From NCBI RefSeq assembly GCF_000155955.1, contig NZ_GG697141.2:630855-694854 (forward strand): DNA of 64,000 bases, written 5' to 3'. Shown one piece after another: positions 46,368-60,015 of this stretch; the first letter of the stretch is position 1; each line of letters starts with the position of its first letter. The stretch comes from Mitsuokella multacida DSM 20544 (GTDB taxonomy: Bacteria; Bacillota; Negativicutes; Selenomonadales; Selenomonadaceae). Under the pieces are notes generated by a model. It was given only the letters and a program-made list of their open reading frames with translations, searched no databases and was not told the origin of the DNA. The translations under genes were made by a program, and so were the position numbers.

Positions 46368-47648
46368 TTGTTTTTGTTCACACATCCTTTTGACATCATC
46401 ATGGTGCCAATGCAGATCTTGATCTTCCTCTTCACGCTCTACTTCTTCGTCATCGGCTTCTGCGGCATGTGGCGCAAGAAAGAGGTCAAGATCAAGACGC
46501 CGCGCAAGACCTTTGCGCTCGTCGTCGCGGCGCACAACGAGCATGCCGTCATCGGCCAGCTCGTCGAGAACCTCAAGCAGCTCAACTATCCGAAGGATAT
46601 GTACGACATCTACGTCATCGCCGATAACTGCACGGACAACACGGCGGAGATTGCAGAGAAGGCGGGGGCGCTCGTCCACGTGCGCACGCATCCGACGAAG
46701 AAGAGCAAGGGCTATGCGCTCCAGTGGATGTTCGACCGCCTGTTCAAGATGGACAAGCAGTACGATGCCGTCTGCGTCTTCGATGCCGACAACCTCGTGC
46801 ATCCGCAGTTCCTCATGGAGATGAACAATAGGCTCTGCAAGGGCGATAAGGTCATCCAGGGCTACATGGACGCGAAGAACCCGTACGACACATGGGTCTC
46901 TGGCACGTTTGCCATCGCGTTCTGGGTCATCTGCTACATCTCGCATCTCGCGAAGTCGAACATCGGCCTCTCGGCTTGCCTCGGCGGCACGGGCATGTGC
47001 TTTGCTTCTGAGATCCTCAAGAAGCACGGCTGGCAGGCGACCTGCCTGACGGAGGACATGGAGTTCACGATGAAGTGCATGGCCGAAGGCATCAAGACGA
47101 GCTGGGCGCACGACGCTATCATCTACGACGAGAAGCCGCTGACGTTCAAGCAGTCGTGGAACCAGCGCCGCCGCTGGGCGCAGGGCCAGTTCGATGTCGG
47201 CAACCGCTTCATCCCGAAGATGCTCAAGGCCGGTTGGAAGCACAAGGACATCCGCATGTGGGATGAGTGCATCTACCTCATGCAGCCGCACTTCCTGATG
47301 ATCTCGACGATCTTCATCGTCATCAGCTACATCCAGCTCGCCTTCCCGCCGTTCTACACGAATATCTACAACTTCATGCCGTCGCAGCTCATGACGGCCA
47401 TCATGCTCGGCCAGTACATCCTGCCGATGATCATCCTGATCAAGATCCGCGCGAAGTGGAAGTCCTGGCTCTACATGCTCCTGTATCCGGTCTTCATCTA
47501 CTCGTGGATCCCGATCATCTTCCTCGGCTTCATCCACCGCAACGAGCACGAGTGGAGCCATACGCAGCACACGCGCGCCATGAGCATGAACGACATCGTC
47601 GGCAACGTCAAGAACACAAAGTCGATCGAGAAGTCGATCAAGAAGTAA
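46368..47648 (+). CDS. Membrane glycosyltransferase, GT2 family
   Basis: 426 residues. N-terminal membrane helix (about residues 12-32), a GT2 catalytic domain (VVAAHNEHAVIGQLVENL; ADNCTDNT; FDADN as the DxD site; QRRRWAQGQ as the acceptor-site Q/RxxRW motif), and three to four C-terminal helices. The QxxRW motif suggests a processive or polymer-type transferase such as cellulose synthase-like enzymes. TTG 46368 starts directly on the pssA stop. Substrate unknown; neighbours point to the cell envelope. Confidence 0.8.
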   Translation: MFLFTHPFDIIMVPMQILIFLFTLYFFVIGFCGMWRKKEVKIKTPRKTFALVVAAHNEHAVIGQLVENLKQLNYPKDMYDIYVIADNCTDNTAEIAEKAGALVHVRTHPTKKSKGYALQWMFDRLFKMDKQYDAVCVFDADNLVHPQFLMEMNNRLCKGDKVIQGYMDAKNPYDTWVSGTFAIAFWVICYISHLAKSNIGLSACLGGTGMCFASEILKKHGWQATCLTEDMEFTMKCMAEGIKTSWAHDAIIYDEKPLTFKQSWNQRRRWAQGQFDVGNRFIPKMLKAGWKHKDIRMWDECIYLMQPHFLMISTIFIVISYIQLAFPPFYTNIYNFMPSQLMTAIMLGQYILPMIILIKIRAKWKSWLYMLLYPVFIYSWIPIIFLGFIHRNEHEWSHTQHTRAMSMNDIVGNVKNTKSIEKSIKK

Positions 47649-47654
47649 GAAATC

Positions 47655-47687
47655 ACCTCCCTCTCTATGCAGGGAGGTTTGTTTTTA
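47655..47687 (+). terminator. Terminator after the GT2 gene
   Basis: ACCTCCCT (47655-47662) with AGGGAGGT (47671-47678), then a T-rich stretch. The queD ribosome site AGGAGG follows immediately. Confidence 0.7.
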
Positions 47688-47699
47688 GGAGGAATCACC

Positions 47700-48077
47700 A
47701 TGTACACACTCAAAGTCGAAGGTGCCTTTGAAGCGGCACACCGCGTCGTCAATTACCCGGGCAAGTGCGACCGCCTGCACGGCCACAACTGGAAGGTCGA
47801 GGCAGTCGTGCGCGGCACGGAGCTCGACGAGCTCGGCATGCTCGTCGACTTCAAGGCCATCAAGAACGCGCTGAAGGGCGTGCTCGACCGCTTTGACCAC
47901 CGCTTCCTCAACGAGCTCGAGCCGTTCGCTGCGGGCATCAACCCGACGGCAGAAAATCTCGCGCGCATCATCTTCGAGGAGCTTGCAGGAAATGACGCCT
48001 TCGTGCGCGACAGCGAGCTCTTTGCTATCACGGTCTACGAGACGCCGACGTCGTCGGTCACTTACACGAGGGATTGA
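47700..48077 (+). CDS. queD: 6-carboxytetrahydropterin synthase
   Basis: 125 residues. Converts dihydroneopterin triphosphate to 6-carboxytetrahydropterin in queuosine synthesis. The zinc ligands are in EAAHRV and HGHNW, with the catalytic Cys in [11 protein letters not shown] 47700 follows AGGAGGAATCACC. It overlaps the end of the queE start region, so queD and queE form one unit. Confidence 0.92.
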   Translation: MYTLKVEGAFEAAHRVVNYPGKCDRLHGHNWKVEAVVRGTELDELGMLVDFKAIKNALKGVLDRFDHRFLNELEPFAAGINPTAENLARIIFEELAGNDAFVRDSELFAITVYETPTSSVTYTRD

Positions 48078-48079
48078 CG

Positions 48080-48835
48080 ATGAACGCAAGCAACGAGAAC
48101 CTCATCGAGATCTTCTCCTCGATACAGGGCGAGGGGAAGTACGTCGGCTGCCGTCAGGTCTTCGTGCGGCTCGAGGGCTGTAACCTCGATTGCAGCTACT
48201 GCGACACGGAAAACAAGCCTGGCTCACATCCCGCCTGCCAGGTCGAGACGGCTGCCGGCTCGCGCACGTTCGCGACCATCAAGAATCCGATGACCGCGTC
48301 GGAGACGGCCGCCGTCATCGCCAACCTGCTGCGGGAAGTCCCGCACGAGGCCGTGAGCTTCACCGGCGGCGAGCCGCTACTGCACGCCGCCTTCATCCGC
48401 GCCGTCGTGCTCCAACTCCGGGCACTCGGCCAGCCCTGCAAGGTGTTCCTCGAGACGAATGGCACGCTCTACCGCGAGCTCGCCTCCATCCTCGACATCA
48501 CGGACATCATCAGCATGGACATCAAGCTGCCGAGCATCGTCTCACGTCCGCAGTGGGAGGCGCATGCGCGCTTCCTTGAGCTCGCGCGCACGAAGGACCT
48601 CTACGTCAAGCTCGTCGTCTCGGCCGAGACGACAAAAGAGGAGTTTGAGAAGAGCGTCGCCCTGCTTGAAGAGCAGGCACCCGACGCGCTCTTCATCATT
48701 CAGCCCGTCACGCCGTACGGTGGCTGCAAAGCGGCGAGCCCCGAGAAAATCCTCGCCTGCCAGTCCCATGCACTCAAGCACCTCAAGGATGTCCGCGTCA
48801 TCCCGCAGACCCACAAGATGATCGGCCAGCTCTGA
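48080..48835 (+). CDS. queE: 7-carboxy-7-deazaguanine synthase
   Basis: 251 residues. Radical SAM enzyme making CDG, next step after Que[10 protein letters not shown] gives the CxxxCxxC cluster (C34, C38, C41), preceded by SSIQGEG, and FTGGEPLL follows near residue 94. ATG 48080 lies two bases after the queD stop, with GAGGGAT upstream. queC and queF are not in the window. Confidence 0.93.
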   Translation: MNASNENLIEIFSSIQGEGKYVGCRQVFVRLEGCNLDCSYCDTENKPGSHPACQVETAAGSRTFATIKNPMTASETAAVIANLLREVPHEAVSFTGGEPLLHAAFIRAVVLQLRALGQPCKVFLETNGTLYRELASILDITDIISMDIKLPSIVSRPQWEAHARFLELARTKDLYVKLVVSAETTKEEFEKSVALLEEQAPDALFIIQPVTPYGGCKAASPEKILACQSHALKHLKDVRVIPQTHKMIGQL

Positions 48836-48907
48836 TCTCTCTATTCCGTCTTGAGGATTGAGATAGCCGTGTTACCCGTATCTGTTTTTGCTAAGGGAGA
48901 GTCAATC

Positions 48908-49486
48908 ATGAAACTGTTGGAAGAGAGAATCAAGAAGGACGGCATCGTGCTGCCGGGCAATGTGCTCAAGGTCGATTCATTCCTGAATCACCAGATCGAT
49001 CCGGAGCTCTCGAAGGCGATGGGCGAGGAGTTCGCGCGCCTCTTCGGCGATGCGGGCATTGACCGCGTCCTGACGGTCGAGGCATCGGGCATCGCCATCG
49101 GCGTCATGACGGCGCTTACGCTCCACGTGCCGCTCGTCTTCGCGCGCAAGAAGAAGTCGGCTCTGATCAACGAGCCCATCTACACGCACCGCGTCTTCTC
49201 CTACACGAAGAAGGAGTACTCCGACATCCTCGTGCTGCAGAAGTTCCTGCCAGCCGGCGAGAACGTCTTGATCATCGATGACTTCCTCGCCAACGGCGAG
49301 GCGGCGCTCGGCCTCGCGAAGCTTGTCGAGGAGGCAGGCTCGAAGGTCGCCGGCATCGGCATCGCCATCGAGAAGGCCTTCCAGCCCGGCCACCAGCGCC
49401 TGCTCGACAAAGGCTACCGTCTTGAGTCACTCGCGAGCATCGCATCGCTCGATAATGGCAAGGTCCGCTTCACGGCGGAAGACTGA
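48908..49486 (+). CDS. xpt: Xanthine phosphoribosyltransferase
   Basis: 192 residues. Makes XMP from xanthine and PRPP. The N-terminus [29 protein letters not shown] and the PRPP loop [13 protein letters not shown] (near residue 124) are typical of Xpt. ATG 48908 follows AAGGGAGA; an open frame 19 codons longer has no ribosome site. Followed by pbuX in the classical salvage pair. Confidence 0.92.
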   Translation: MKLLEERIKKDGIVLPGNVLKVDSFLNHQIDPELSKAMGEEFARLFGDAGIDRVLTVEASGIAIGVMTALTLHVPLVFARKKKSALINEPIYTHRVFSYTKKEYSDILVLQKFLPAGENVLIIDDFLANGEAALGLAKLVEEAGSKVAGIGIAIEKAFQPGHQRLLDKGYRLESLASIASLDNGKVRFTAED

Positions 49487-49500
49487 AGGAGGCGGTCATC

Positions 49501-50868
49501 GTGACTACTACTGCCGCTGCTTCGGTCCATCCCGTCGACCAGAAGCTGCCCTGGGGCAGGACAATCATCTACGCTTTCCAGCACGTCCTCGCCATGTACG
49601 CAGGTGCCGTAGCCGTGCCGCTCGTGCTCGCGGGCGCCGTCCATCTCAGCACCGAAGAACTCATCTACCTCATCAATGCGGACCTCTTCACCTGCGGCAT
49701 CGCGACGCTCGTGCAGTCATTGAGCATCCGCAACTTCATCGGCTCGAAGCTGCCAATCGTCCAGGGCTGTACCTTCACAGCCGTCACGCCGATGATCATC
49801 ATCGCCAACACGCACGGCGGTGGTGCGGCCGGCTTGCAGGTCGTCTACGGCGCCGCCATCTTCGCCGGCATCGCCTGCTTCGTCATCAGCAACTTCTTCA
49901 GCAAGATGCTGCGCTTCTTCCCGCCGGTCGTCACGGGCTCGGTCATCACAGTCATCGGCCTCTCGCTGATGCCGGTCGCCGTCAACTGGATTGCCGGTGC
50001 GAACCCCGCGGCATCCGACTACTGCGAGCCGACCCACATCCTCATGGCAGCCCTCGTGCTCGCCATCATCCTCGTCATCTACCGCGTCTGCCGCGGCTTC
50101 CTGCGCCAGATCTCGGTCCTCCTTGGCCTCGTCATCGGCACGCTGATTGCCGACGCGCTCGGCATGGCGGACTTCCATGCGGTAGGGGAGGCAGCGGCAC
50201 TCGGCATCACGACGCCGTTCGCCTTCGGCTATCCGGTCTTTGAGCCGGTCTCGTGCCTCGCCATGACGCTCGTCATGCTCGTGACGATGGCGGAGACGAC
50301 GGGCGATATCGTCGCCGTCACTGAGATTGTCGGCAAGCCGATGACGGAGAGCATGCTGACGAAGGCACTGCGCGCCGACGGCTTCTCCACGGCACTCGGC
50401 GGCGTCTTCAACACCTTCCCGTACACGGCATTTGCCCAGAACATCGGCCTGATTGGCATGACGGGCGTGCGCAGCCGCTACATCGTCGCCGTCTGCGGCG
50501 TCATGCTCATGATCCTCGGCCTCTTCCCGAAGATGGCCGCCGTCGTCGCGAGCGTGCCGACGATGGTCCTCGGCGGCGCCGGCCTTGCCATGTTCGGCAT
50601 GGTCGCCGCCAGCGGCTTCCAGGCTCTCTCGAAGGCCGAGCTGCACAAGAAAGGCAACATCATGGTCGTCGCCATCAGCGTCGCCGTCGCCCTGATCCCG
50701 ATCGGTGTGCCGAGCTTCTACAGCAAGTTCCCGACCTGGGTCCAGATCATCTGCAACAGCGGCATCACGATTGGCAGCATCACGGCCATCGTGCTGAACC
50801 TCCTGCTGCGCGATGCGCCGGAGCCAGACGAGGAGAAGCTGCCGTTCTCTCGCTCAAAAGATGCCTGA
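49501..50868 (+). CDS. pbuX: Xanthine/uracil permease, NCS2 family
   Basis: 455 residues, 12-14 membrane segments. QGCTFTAVTPMI, an AETTGDIVAVTEIVGKP helix and NTFPYTAFAQNIGLIGMTGVRSR (partly, about residue 302) are NCS2 signatures, with the NTFPYT form typical of xanthine permeases. GTG 49501 after AAGGAGG. Operon with xpt, so xanthine import and activation are linked. Confidence 0.9.
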   Translation: MTTTAAASVHPVDQKLPWGRTIIYAFQHVLAMYAGAVAVPLVLAGAVHLSTEELIYLINADLFTCGIATLVQSLSIRNFIGSKLPIVQGCTFTAVTPMIIIANTHGGGAAGLQVVYGAAIFAGIACFVISNFFSKMLRFFPPVVTGSVITVIGLSLMPVAVNWIAGANPAASDYCEPTHILMAALVLAIILVIYRVCRGFLRQISVLLGLVIGTLIADALGMADFHAVGEAAALGITTPFAFGYPVFEPVSCLAMTLVMLVTMAETTGDIVAVTEIVGKPMTESMLTKALRADGFSTALGGVFNTFPYTAFAQNIGLIGMTGVRSRYIVAVCGVMLMILGLFPKMAAVVASVPTMVLGGAGLAMFGMVAASGFQALSKAELHKKGNIMVVAISVAVALIPIGVPSFYSKFPTWVQIICNSGITIGSITAIVLNLLLRDAPEPDEEKLPFSRSKDA

Positions 50869-50873
50869 GCCTC

Positions 50874-50902
50874 TGGACTAGCGGGCAAATATTGATTATA
50901 AT
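50874..50902 (+). promoter_or_regulatory. Promoter of the pyrophosphatase gene
   Basis: TGGACT (50874-50879), 17-bp spacer, TATAAT (50897-50902). Confidence 0.65.
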
Positions 50903-50964
50903 AACAAATAGACTATGCAGTAAAAAACGGGCATTCCCGCTTTCATATTTAGGAGGAAATCGAA

Positions 50965-52617
50965 ATGACGAAAAGCACGAAACCAATCTATGTCATTGGT
51001 CATCGCAATCCGGATACGGATTCCATCTGCTCGGCCATCGGCTATGCACACCTGAAGCAGGCGCTCGGCTTCAACGCTGTACCGGCGCGCGCTGGCAAGG
51101 TCAATGCGGAGACGAAGTACGCGCTCGAGCACTTCCATGTCGAGCAGCCGCTGCTGCTCTCGGATCTCTATCCGCGCGTCAAGGATGTCACGCTCGACTG
51201 CAAAATCGTCGTCAAGCAGCACGACACGCTGCGCCACCTCGGCGAAGTCATGCGCGGCCATGACCTCAAGTCGGTGCCGGTCACGGACAGCAAGGGCATC
51301 CTCGTCGGCATCGTCACGGTATCCGACCTCGCGAAGCGCTACTTCCAGGAACTCAGCATGCAGGATCTCTCGGAGATGCGCGTGCGCTATCGCGACATCA
51401 TCGCAGCGACGGACAGCGAAGTCCTCGTCTCGGGCGATGAGAGCGACTTCATCAAGGGCAAAATTCGCATCGCCGCTGGCTCCATCAAGATGATCCAGGA
51501 CACGGTCGAGCCGAACGACATCGTGCTCGTCGGCGACCGCCACGATGAGACGCTCATCGACATCGTCGACCAGGGCATCTCCTGCCTCATCGTCACGGGC
51601 AATGGCCGCGTCTCGGCCGATGTCATCGAGGCCGCTGAGGCGAAGCACATCTTCGTCCTCTCGACGCCGTACGACACCTACACGGTCGCACGCCTGATCA
51701 ACCAGTGCGTGCCGATCCGCCGCATCATGCACCCGGACCCGGTCTGCTTCAAGCCGCTCGACCTGCTCTCCGACATCAAGGGCACGATGGAAGAGACGAA
51801 TTACCGCAACTATCCGGTCCTCGAGAACGGCCGCCTCGTCGGCCTCGTCAGCCGCGACAACCTCATGCTGCCGGAGCGCGACCGCGTCATCCTCGTCGAC
51901 CACAATGAGCGCGGCCAGGCTGTTGAGGGCATCGAGGAAGCCAAGATCCTCGAGATCATCGACCATCACCGCCTCGGCGGCATCCAGACGAGCGAGCCGA
52001 TCTTCACGCATGCTGAGCCGGTCGGCTGCACGGCCACGATCGTCGCGAACATGCACTGGCAGAACGATGTCGACATCCCAGCATCCATCGCGGGCCTCCT
52101 GCTCTCGGCCATCCTCTCGGATACGGTCCTCTTCAAGAGCCCGACCTGCACGCCGTACGACAAGAAGACGGCAGAGCGCCTCGCAGAAATCGCTGGCGTC
52201 GATATCCAGGAGTACGGCATGGCCATGCTCAAGGCTGGCTCTGGCATCGGCGACATGACGCCGGCTGAGATTGCCAAGAACGACCTCAAGGAGTTCCAGA
52301 TTGGCGACTACCGCGTCATCGTCAGCCAGATTTCCGTCATGGACCCGAAGGAAGTCATGGACATCGAGCCGCAGCTCATCGAAGCCATGCAGAACATCTG
52401 CGACAAGGAAGGCTTCGACCTCAGTCTCGTCATGGTCACGGACATCCTGCAGGAAGCGACGTACCTGCTCTTTACGGGTTCGCCGAAGACGCTGATCGGC
52501 GAGGCCTTCAAGAAGGATGCCAGCGGCACGCACATCTACCTGCCGGGCGTCATGAGCCGCAAGAAGCAGGTCATCCCGCCTCTCTCGGAGGCTGTCAAGC
52601 GCCTCGGCAAGAACTGA
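50965..52617 (+). CDS. Manganese-dependent inorganic pyrophosphatase with CBS and DRTGG domains
   Basis: 550 residues. Family II pyrophosphatase: DHH-type metal motifs GHRNPDTDS (residues 12-20) and IIDHHRLGG (about 332), plus a DHHA2-like C-terminal domain ending in RKKQVIPPL. Between the first motif and the rest, a regulatory insertion of about 240 residues holds two CBS domains separated by a DRTGG domain, as in clostridial CBS-PPases controlled by adenine nucleotides and diadenosine polyphosphates. ATG 50965 follows AGGAGG. Confidence 0.9.
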   Translation: MTKSTKPIYVIGHRNPDTDSICSAIGYAHLKQALGFNAVPARAGKVNAETKYALEHFHVEQPLLLSDLYPRVKDVTLDCKIVVKQHDTLRHLGEVMRGHDLKSVPVTDSKGILVGIVTVSDLAKRYFQELSMQDLSEMRVRYRDIIAATDSEVLVSGDESDFIKGKIRIAAGSIKMIQDTVEPNDIVLVGDRHDETLIDIVDQGISCLIVTGNGRVSADVIEAAEAKHIFVLSTPYDTYTVARLINQCVPIRRIMHPDPVCFKPLDLLSDIKGTMEETNYRNYPVLENGRLVGLVSRDNLMLPERDRVILVDHNERGQAVEGIEEAKILEIIDHHRLGGIQTSEPIFTHAEPVGCTATIVANMHWQNDVDIPASIAGLLLSAILSDTVLFKSPTCTPYDKKTAERLAEIAGVDIQEYGMAMLKAGSGIGDMTPAEIAKNDLKEFQIGDYRVIVSQISVMDPKEVMDIEPQLIEAMQNICDKEGFDLSLVMVTDILQEATYLLFTGSPKTLIGEAFKKDASGTHIYLPGVMSRKKQVIPPLSEAVKRLGKN

Positions 52618-52665
52618 TTTACGGACCAGGGTCCTTGCAAAGCGCATAATGCTTGAACAATACAG

Positions 52666-52712
52666 AGCCTTCTCCCCGATACAGCTGCAGCTGCATCGGG
52701 GGGAAGGCTTTG
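52666..52712 (+). terminator. Terminator after the pyrophosphatase gene
   Basis: AGCCTTCTCCCCGAT (52666-52680) pairs with ATCGGGGGGAAGGCTTT (52695-52711), a 15-bp stem with one mismatch. Confidence 0.85.
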
Positions 52713-52773
52713 CTATCGATACGACAATACGACGATATGATGATATGGGAATCGAAACAGATTGGAGGATATT

Positions 52774-55083
<2,310 letters not shown>

Positions 55084-55096
55084 GTCAAGGTATTAA

Positions 55097-57145
<2,049 letters not shown>

Positions 57146-57184
57146 TTGATACGCATTGTTCTTCGCGTTCGCTAGTTTTTGCTC

Positions 57185-57213
57185 TTGCTTTTTCCTGAGT
57201 TATCTGTTATAGT
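57185..57213 (+). promoter_or_regulatory. Promoter of the intergenic structured RNA
   Basis: TTGCTT (57185-57190), 17-bp spacer, TATAGT (57208-57213). It lies in the gap after ligA with no coding frame downstream. Confidence 0.6.
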
Positions 57214-57219
57214 AATAGT

Positions 57220-57421
57220 GTAAGGATATCGCATAGTCCTTGCAACTCCTTTCTTGTTGGGCCAGACGGGTCCTACGGGCGAATGGGCCCGCCTCTGAGA
57301 GAAGCCGTTGGGAACTATCGCATCGGGCAACGGAACAGTGCCGGTTCACCGGCAAGCGACGCGATAGGGCATTCTCTCAAACAAAAAGCTCCGCAGTGAT
57401 ACGCATGCTGCGGAGCTTTTT
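57220..57421 (+). ncRNA. Structured RNA of about 200 nt with a pseudoknot, family unknown
   Basis: Own promoter and strong terminator, no coding frame. Helices: AAGGA (57222-57226)/TCCTT (57237-57241); CGGGTCC (57267-57273)/GGGCCCG (57285-57291); GAGAGAAGCC (57297-57306)/GGCATTCTCTC (57368-57378); CTATCGC (57315-57321)/GCGATAG (57361-57367); TGCCGG-TTCA-CCGGCA (57339-57354). CCGTTG (57305-57310) and CAACGG (57328-57333) cross the CTATCGC helix, giving a pseudoknot. GCGATA can also pair with the early TATCGC (57227-57232), so two folds compete. Size and autonomy fit 6S RNA or another regulatory RNA, but I cannot name the family. Confidence 0.6.
57383..57421. terminator. Bidirectional terminator between the RNA and the nitroreductase gene
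   Basis: AAAAAGCTCCGCA (57383-57395) with TGCGGAGCTTTTT (57409-57421); A-run on one side and T-run on the other serve both strands. Confidence 0.9.
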
Positions 57422-57441
57422 CATGTGCTTATTTATTTGAT

Positions 57442-58014
57442 TCAGTTGAAGACTTTGACGCGGGCCTTGATGTCTTCCTTGTCCTTCGCCTGCGGCTCAG
57501 CGGCAATGCCGCCGAACGGCATCTGGGCGATGAGCTTCCAGGAGTCCGGCACGCCGAACATCTTCTTGACCGTCTCGTCGATGACCGGGTTGTAGTGCTG
57601 GAGGTTGGCGCCGATGTTAAGCTCGCGCAGCGCCGTCCAGATGCTGATCTGCAGCATGCCGTTGGCCTGCTGTGCCCAGATCGGGAAGTTTGGAGCGTAG
57701 AGCGGGAACTGCTCCTGCAGGCCCTTGACGACATCCTCGTCGTAGAAGTAGAGCAGCGTGCCGTAGCCGGCCTTGAAGCTGTCGATCTTCTCGCGCGCGA
57801 CCTTGCCGCCAAACGCATCGTAGATGGCATCCCAGAGCGCATCCTGCTTTTCCTTCGTCGCGACGATCACGCGGGCGCTCTTCATGTTGAAGGCATCCGG
57901 CACGAGTTCCGTCGTGTTCTCGACGAGCGCGATGACGTCCGCCTCGGCGACCGGCAGCTCTTTGTTGATGTTGTAGTAGGTGCGGCGCTTGGCCAGCGAT
58001 TCCTGAATACCCAT
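57442..58014 (-). CDS. Nitroreductase family protein (Frm2-like)
   Basis: 190 residues. FMN-dependent oxidoreductase: KRRTYYNINKELP at the N-terminus (flavin phosphate region), NMKSARVIV, and a C-terminal FGGIAAEP. The spacing resembles the small Frm2/Hbn1-type branch rather than NfsA/B. Start chosen at MGIQESLAKRR, with AAAGGAGA upstream. Preceded by a near-consensus promoter and a leader of about 75 nt. Substrate unknown. Confidence 0.8.
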   Translation of the reverse strand: MGIQESLAKRRTYYNINKELPVAEADVIALVENTTELVPDAFNMKSARVIVATKEKQDALWDAIYDAFGGKVAREKIDSFKAGYGTLLYFYDEDVVKGLQEQFPLYAPNFPIWAQQANGMLQISIWTALRELNIGANLQHYNPVIDETVKKMFGVPDSWKLIAQMPFGGIAAEPQAKDKEDIKARVKVFN

Positions 58015-58097
58015 ATCGATTCTCCTTTGCTTTATCGTATTTTCTCTGGTGATGTGATATCGTAGTAATTGCATCACCAATGCCTTAAATCAAACTT

Positions 58098-58126
58098 AGT
58101 ATAGCCTACTCTTGAACGGATGTCAA
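58098..58126 (-). promoter_or_regulatory. Promoter of the nitroreductase gene
   Basis: Minus strand: consensus TTGACA (58121-58126), 17-bp spacer, TATACT (58098-58103). The strongest -35 match in the window. Confidence 0.85.
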
Positions 58127-58254
58127 CGAAAAAACTACAACCACTACCGTCAGGAATGATGTAGAAAGATTTTCTTGTGGAAAATTTGGGCTGATGGCCT
58201 TATAATAAAGAGTTGTCAACATCATCTCTGGTAGCATGAGGGGGCGGGGAACGG

Positions 58255-59001
58255 ATGAAAGAGGAAACGATCGAGAAGGTACGAGAGGAGCTCGCAGGCT
58301 GGGCATACCTCGAGGAGCTGCCAGGCAGCTGGCATGGCTTCACTCTGCGAAAAATCGGGGAGCCGGCGGGGGACTGCTACGATATCTTCACGTATGAGAG
58401 CGAGACGCTGCACAAGAGCGCGACGGCCTACTTCCACGAGGAGACGCACGAGTACAAGCTGCGCATCAAGATTGGCCTCATCGAGCTCTGCCGCATCGAG
58501 TTCATCACGGCCGACTTTGTGGTCTTTGAAGCGCTGCTCAAAGCGCAGCTCGAGTCCCTGCTCGCGGAGCTCGAGACCTTCGATCCGGCGAGCGTCTCGA
58601 GCATCGTGCGCGAGAAGGAGATCCTCACGTGGAAGGCGGGCAGTGAGCTGCCGGAGACGCTCGAGGGCTTCTCGCTCTTCATCCGGCCGGCCTATCCCGT
58701 CAAGATCAACAACGGCTCTTACATCATCATCGACTATGTCGACTTCTCGCTCGAGAGCAGCGTGACGGTCTACTTCAATATCTACCGAGACGAGTTCTTC
58801 AGCGAGGCGCGCATCTGGAACATCCCGGACGTCAACTACGATTTCGACTCGAATACCCTGCCGGAGCTCGAGGAGCGCCTGCAGACCTGCCTTGTGCCGC
58901 GCCTGCAGGAAGTCCGTGCGCGCGCCGAGAAAGAAGCCGCCCTGCGTCAGGCCAAGCAGGAGCATAGTCAAACAGCGAAAGAAGCGGAGGAACAGAAATG
59001 A
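58255..59001 (+). CDS. Conserved unknown protein with an internal duplication
   Basis: 248 residues; family not recognised. Two similar halves of about 90 residues are visible: ELPGSWHGFTL...DIFTYESETLHKSATAYF (from about residue 21) and ELPETLEGFSL...IIIDYVDFSLESSVTVYF (from about residue 129), each ending in a helical EL/LEERL segment. This suggests two repeats of one alpha/beta domain. The tail is charged and probably coiled. No signal peptide or membrane segment. It overlaps the nucleoid-associated-protein homologue by four bases (ATGA), so the two are likely co-translated. TATAAT at 58201 is a possible -10. Confidence 0.65.
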   Translation: MKEETIEKVREELAGWAYLEELPGSWHGFTLRKIGEPAGDCYDIFTYESETLHKSATAYFHEETHEYKLRIKIGLIELCRIEFITADFVVFEALLKAQLESLLAELETFDPASVSSIVREKEILTWKAGSELPETLEGFSLFIRPAYPVKINNGSYIIIDYVDFSLESSVTVYFNIYRDEFFSEARIWNIPDVNYDFDSNTLPELEERLQTCLVPRLQEVRARAEKEAALRQAKQEHSQTAKEAEEQK

Positions 59002-59999
59002 TCATCATCGAGAAGGCCATCCTTCACATCCTCGATTTCCACTCCGGCGTGACGGTCTATTCCGACACGGAACTGCCCGTCAAGGACAGCATCGAGACCT
59101 GGCTTTTGAAGCACATCGAGCGGGCCTGGGGCAGCCAGGATGCCAAGCCGGGCACGTTTTACGACGACAGCGCCTTCTTGAAGCAGATCGCGTCGTATGA
59201 TGCGGGTGAGCTCAGCTTCATCGACTTCAGCAAGCAGATTGCCAAGACGCTGGAAGATGCCTTCACGCACGCCGAGGAGATGCCGTCATCCGATGTCATC
59301 GTCGCAGCGGTCAGCATCGACGAGGTCCCGTATCTCGTCATCCTGCGCAGCAACAGCCACATCGGGTTCACACATCAGGTCAACCAGACGGAGAACGGCA
59401 TCCAGAACGAGATCATCAACCACTATTCCATCATGCCGAACCTCTCACAGAAGATCGACGAATTCGCCTTCGTGAATCGCAAGACGAAGGAGATCAAGAC
59501 GGCGGCCAAGAAGTACACGCTCGACGGGAACCCCGTCATCGTGCTGCCGGAGGTGCTCTTAGAGTGCAGCCTGACGCCGTCGCCGAAAGAGGCGATGAAG
59601 AACCTCAGCAAGGCCGCTGCTAAGGTCGCCGAATCCTTCGGTCAGGACAAGGTGGCAACGGAAGCCGCCGTCAAGAGCTACGTGGCCGAGACGATGCAGA
59701 AGGGGACGGAACTCGACCTGCAGGAGGCGGGCAAGGAGATCTTCCACGACAATCCCGCCATGCAGCAGGAGCTCGACACGGCCATTCGCGATGCGGGCAT
59801 CACGGAGCCCGTCCAGATGGACCTGGAGGCGACGCTCAAGAGGGTCAGCCGCCACAAGCTCAAGACCGACACGGGCATCGAACTGACCATCCCGACGGAC
59901 TACTTCGACAACACGGAGTTCATCGAGTTCAACAACAACGAGGACGGCACGCTGTCCATCACGCTCAAGCACATCTCGAATATCGTCAACCGCGGTTGA
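58998..59999 (+). CDS. 37-kDa nucleoid-associated protein family (YejK/NdpA-like)
   Basis: 333 residues, the family's usual length. N-terminal IIEKAILHILDFHSGVTVYSDTELP and a middle VPYLVILRSNSHIGFTHQVN (approx.), then a C-terminal KLKTDTGIELTIPTDYFDNTE match the 37-kDa nucleoid-associated protein family. Role in nucleoid or replication-linked functions is known only loosely for E. coli YejK. ATG overlaps the upstream stop. Confidence 0.75.
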   Translation: MIIIEKAILHILDFHSGVTVYSDTELPVKDSIETWLLKHIERAWGSQDAKPGTFYDDSAFLKQIASYDAGELSFIDFSKQIAKTLEDAFTHAEEMPSSDVIVAAVSIDEVPYLVILRSNSHIGFTHQVNQTENGIQNEIINHYSIMPNLSQKIDEFAFVNRKTKEIKTAAKKYTLDGNPVIVLPEVLLECSLTPSPKEAMKNLSKAAAKVAESFGQDKVATEAAVKSYVAETMQKGTELDLQEAGKEIFHDNPAMQQELDTAIRDAGITEPVQMDLEATLKRVSRHKLKTDTGIELTIPTDYFDNTEFIEFNNNEDGTLSITLKHISNIVNRG

Positions 60000-60015
60000 C
60001 GCCATGAGGTATCCT

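Noticed and set aside
47650-47699. preQ1 riboswitch before queD
   Set aside because: The hairpin there looks superficially similar, but the A-rich tail and loop bases of preQ1-I are missing; it fits better as the terminator of the GT2 gene.
48836-48907. Purine riboswitch before xpt-pbuX
   Set aside because: This pair carries one in Bacillus, but only 72 bases separate queE from xpt and none of the conserved loop sequences is present.
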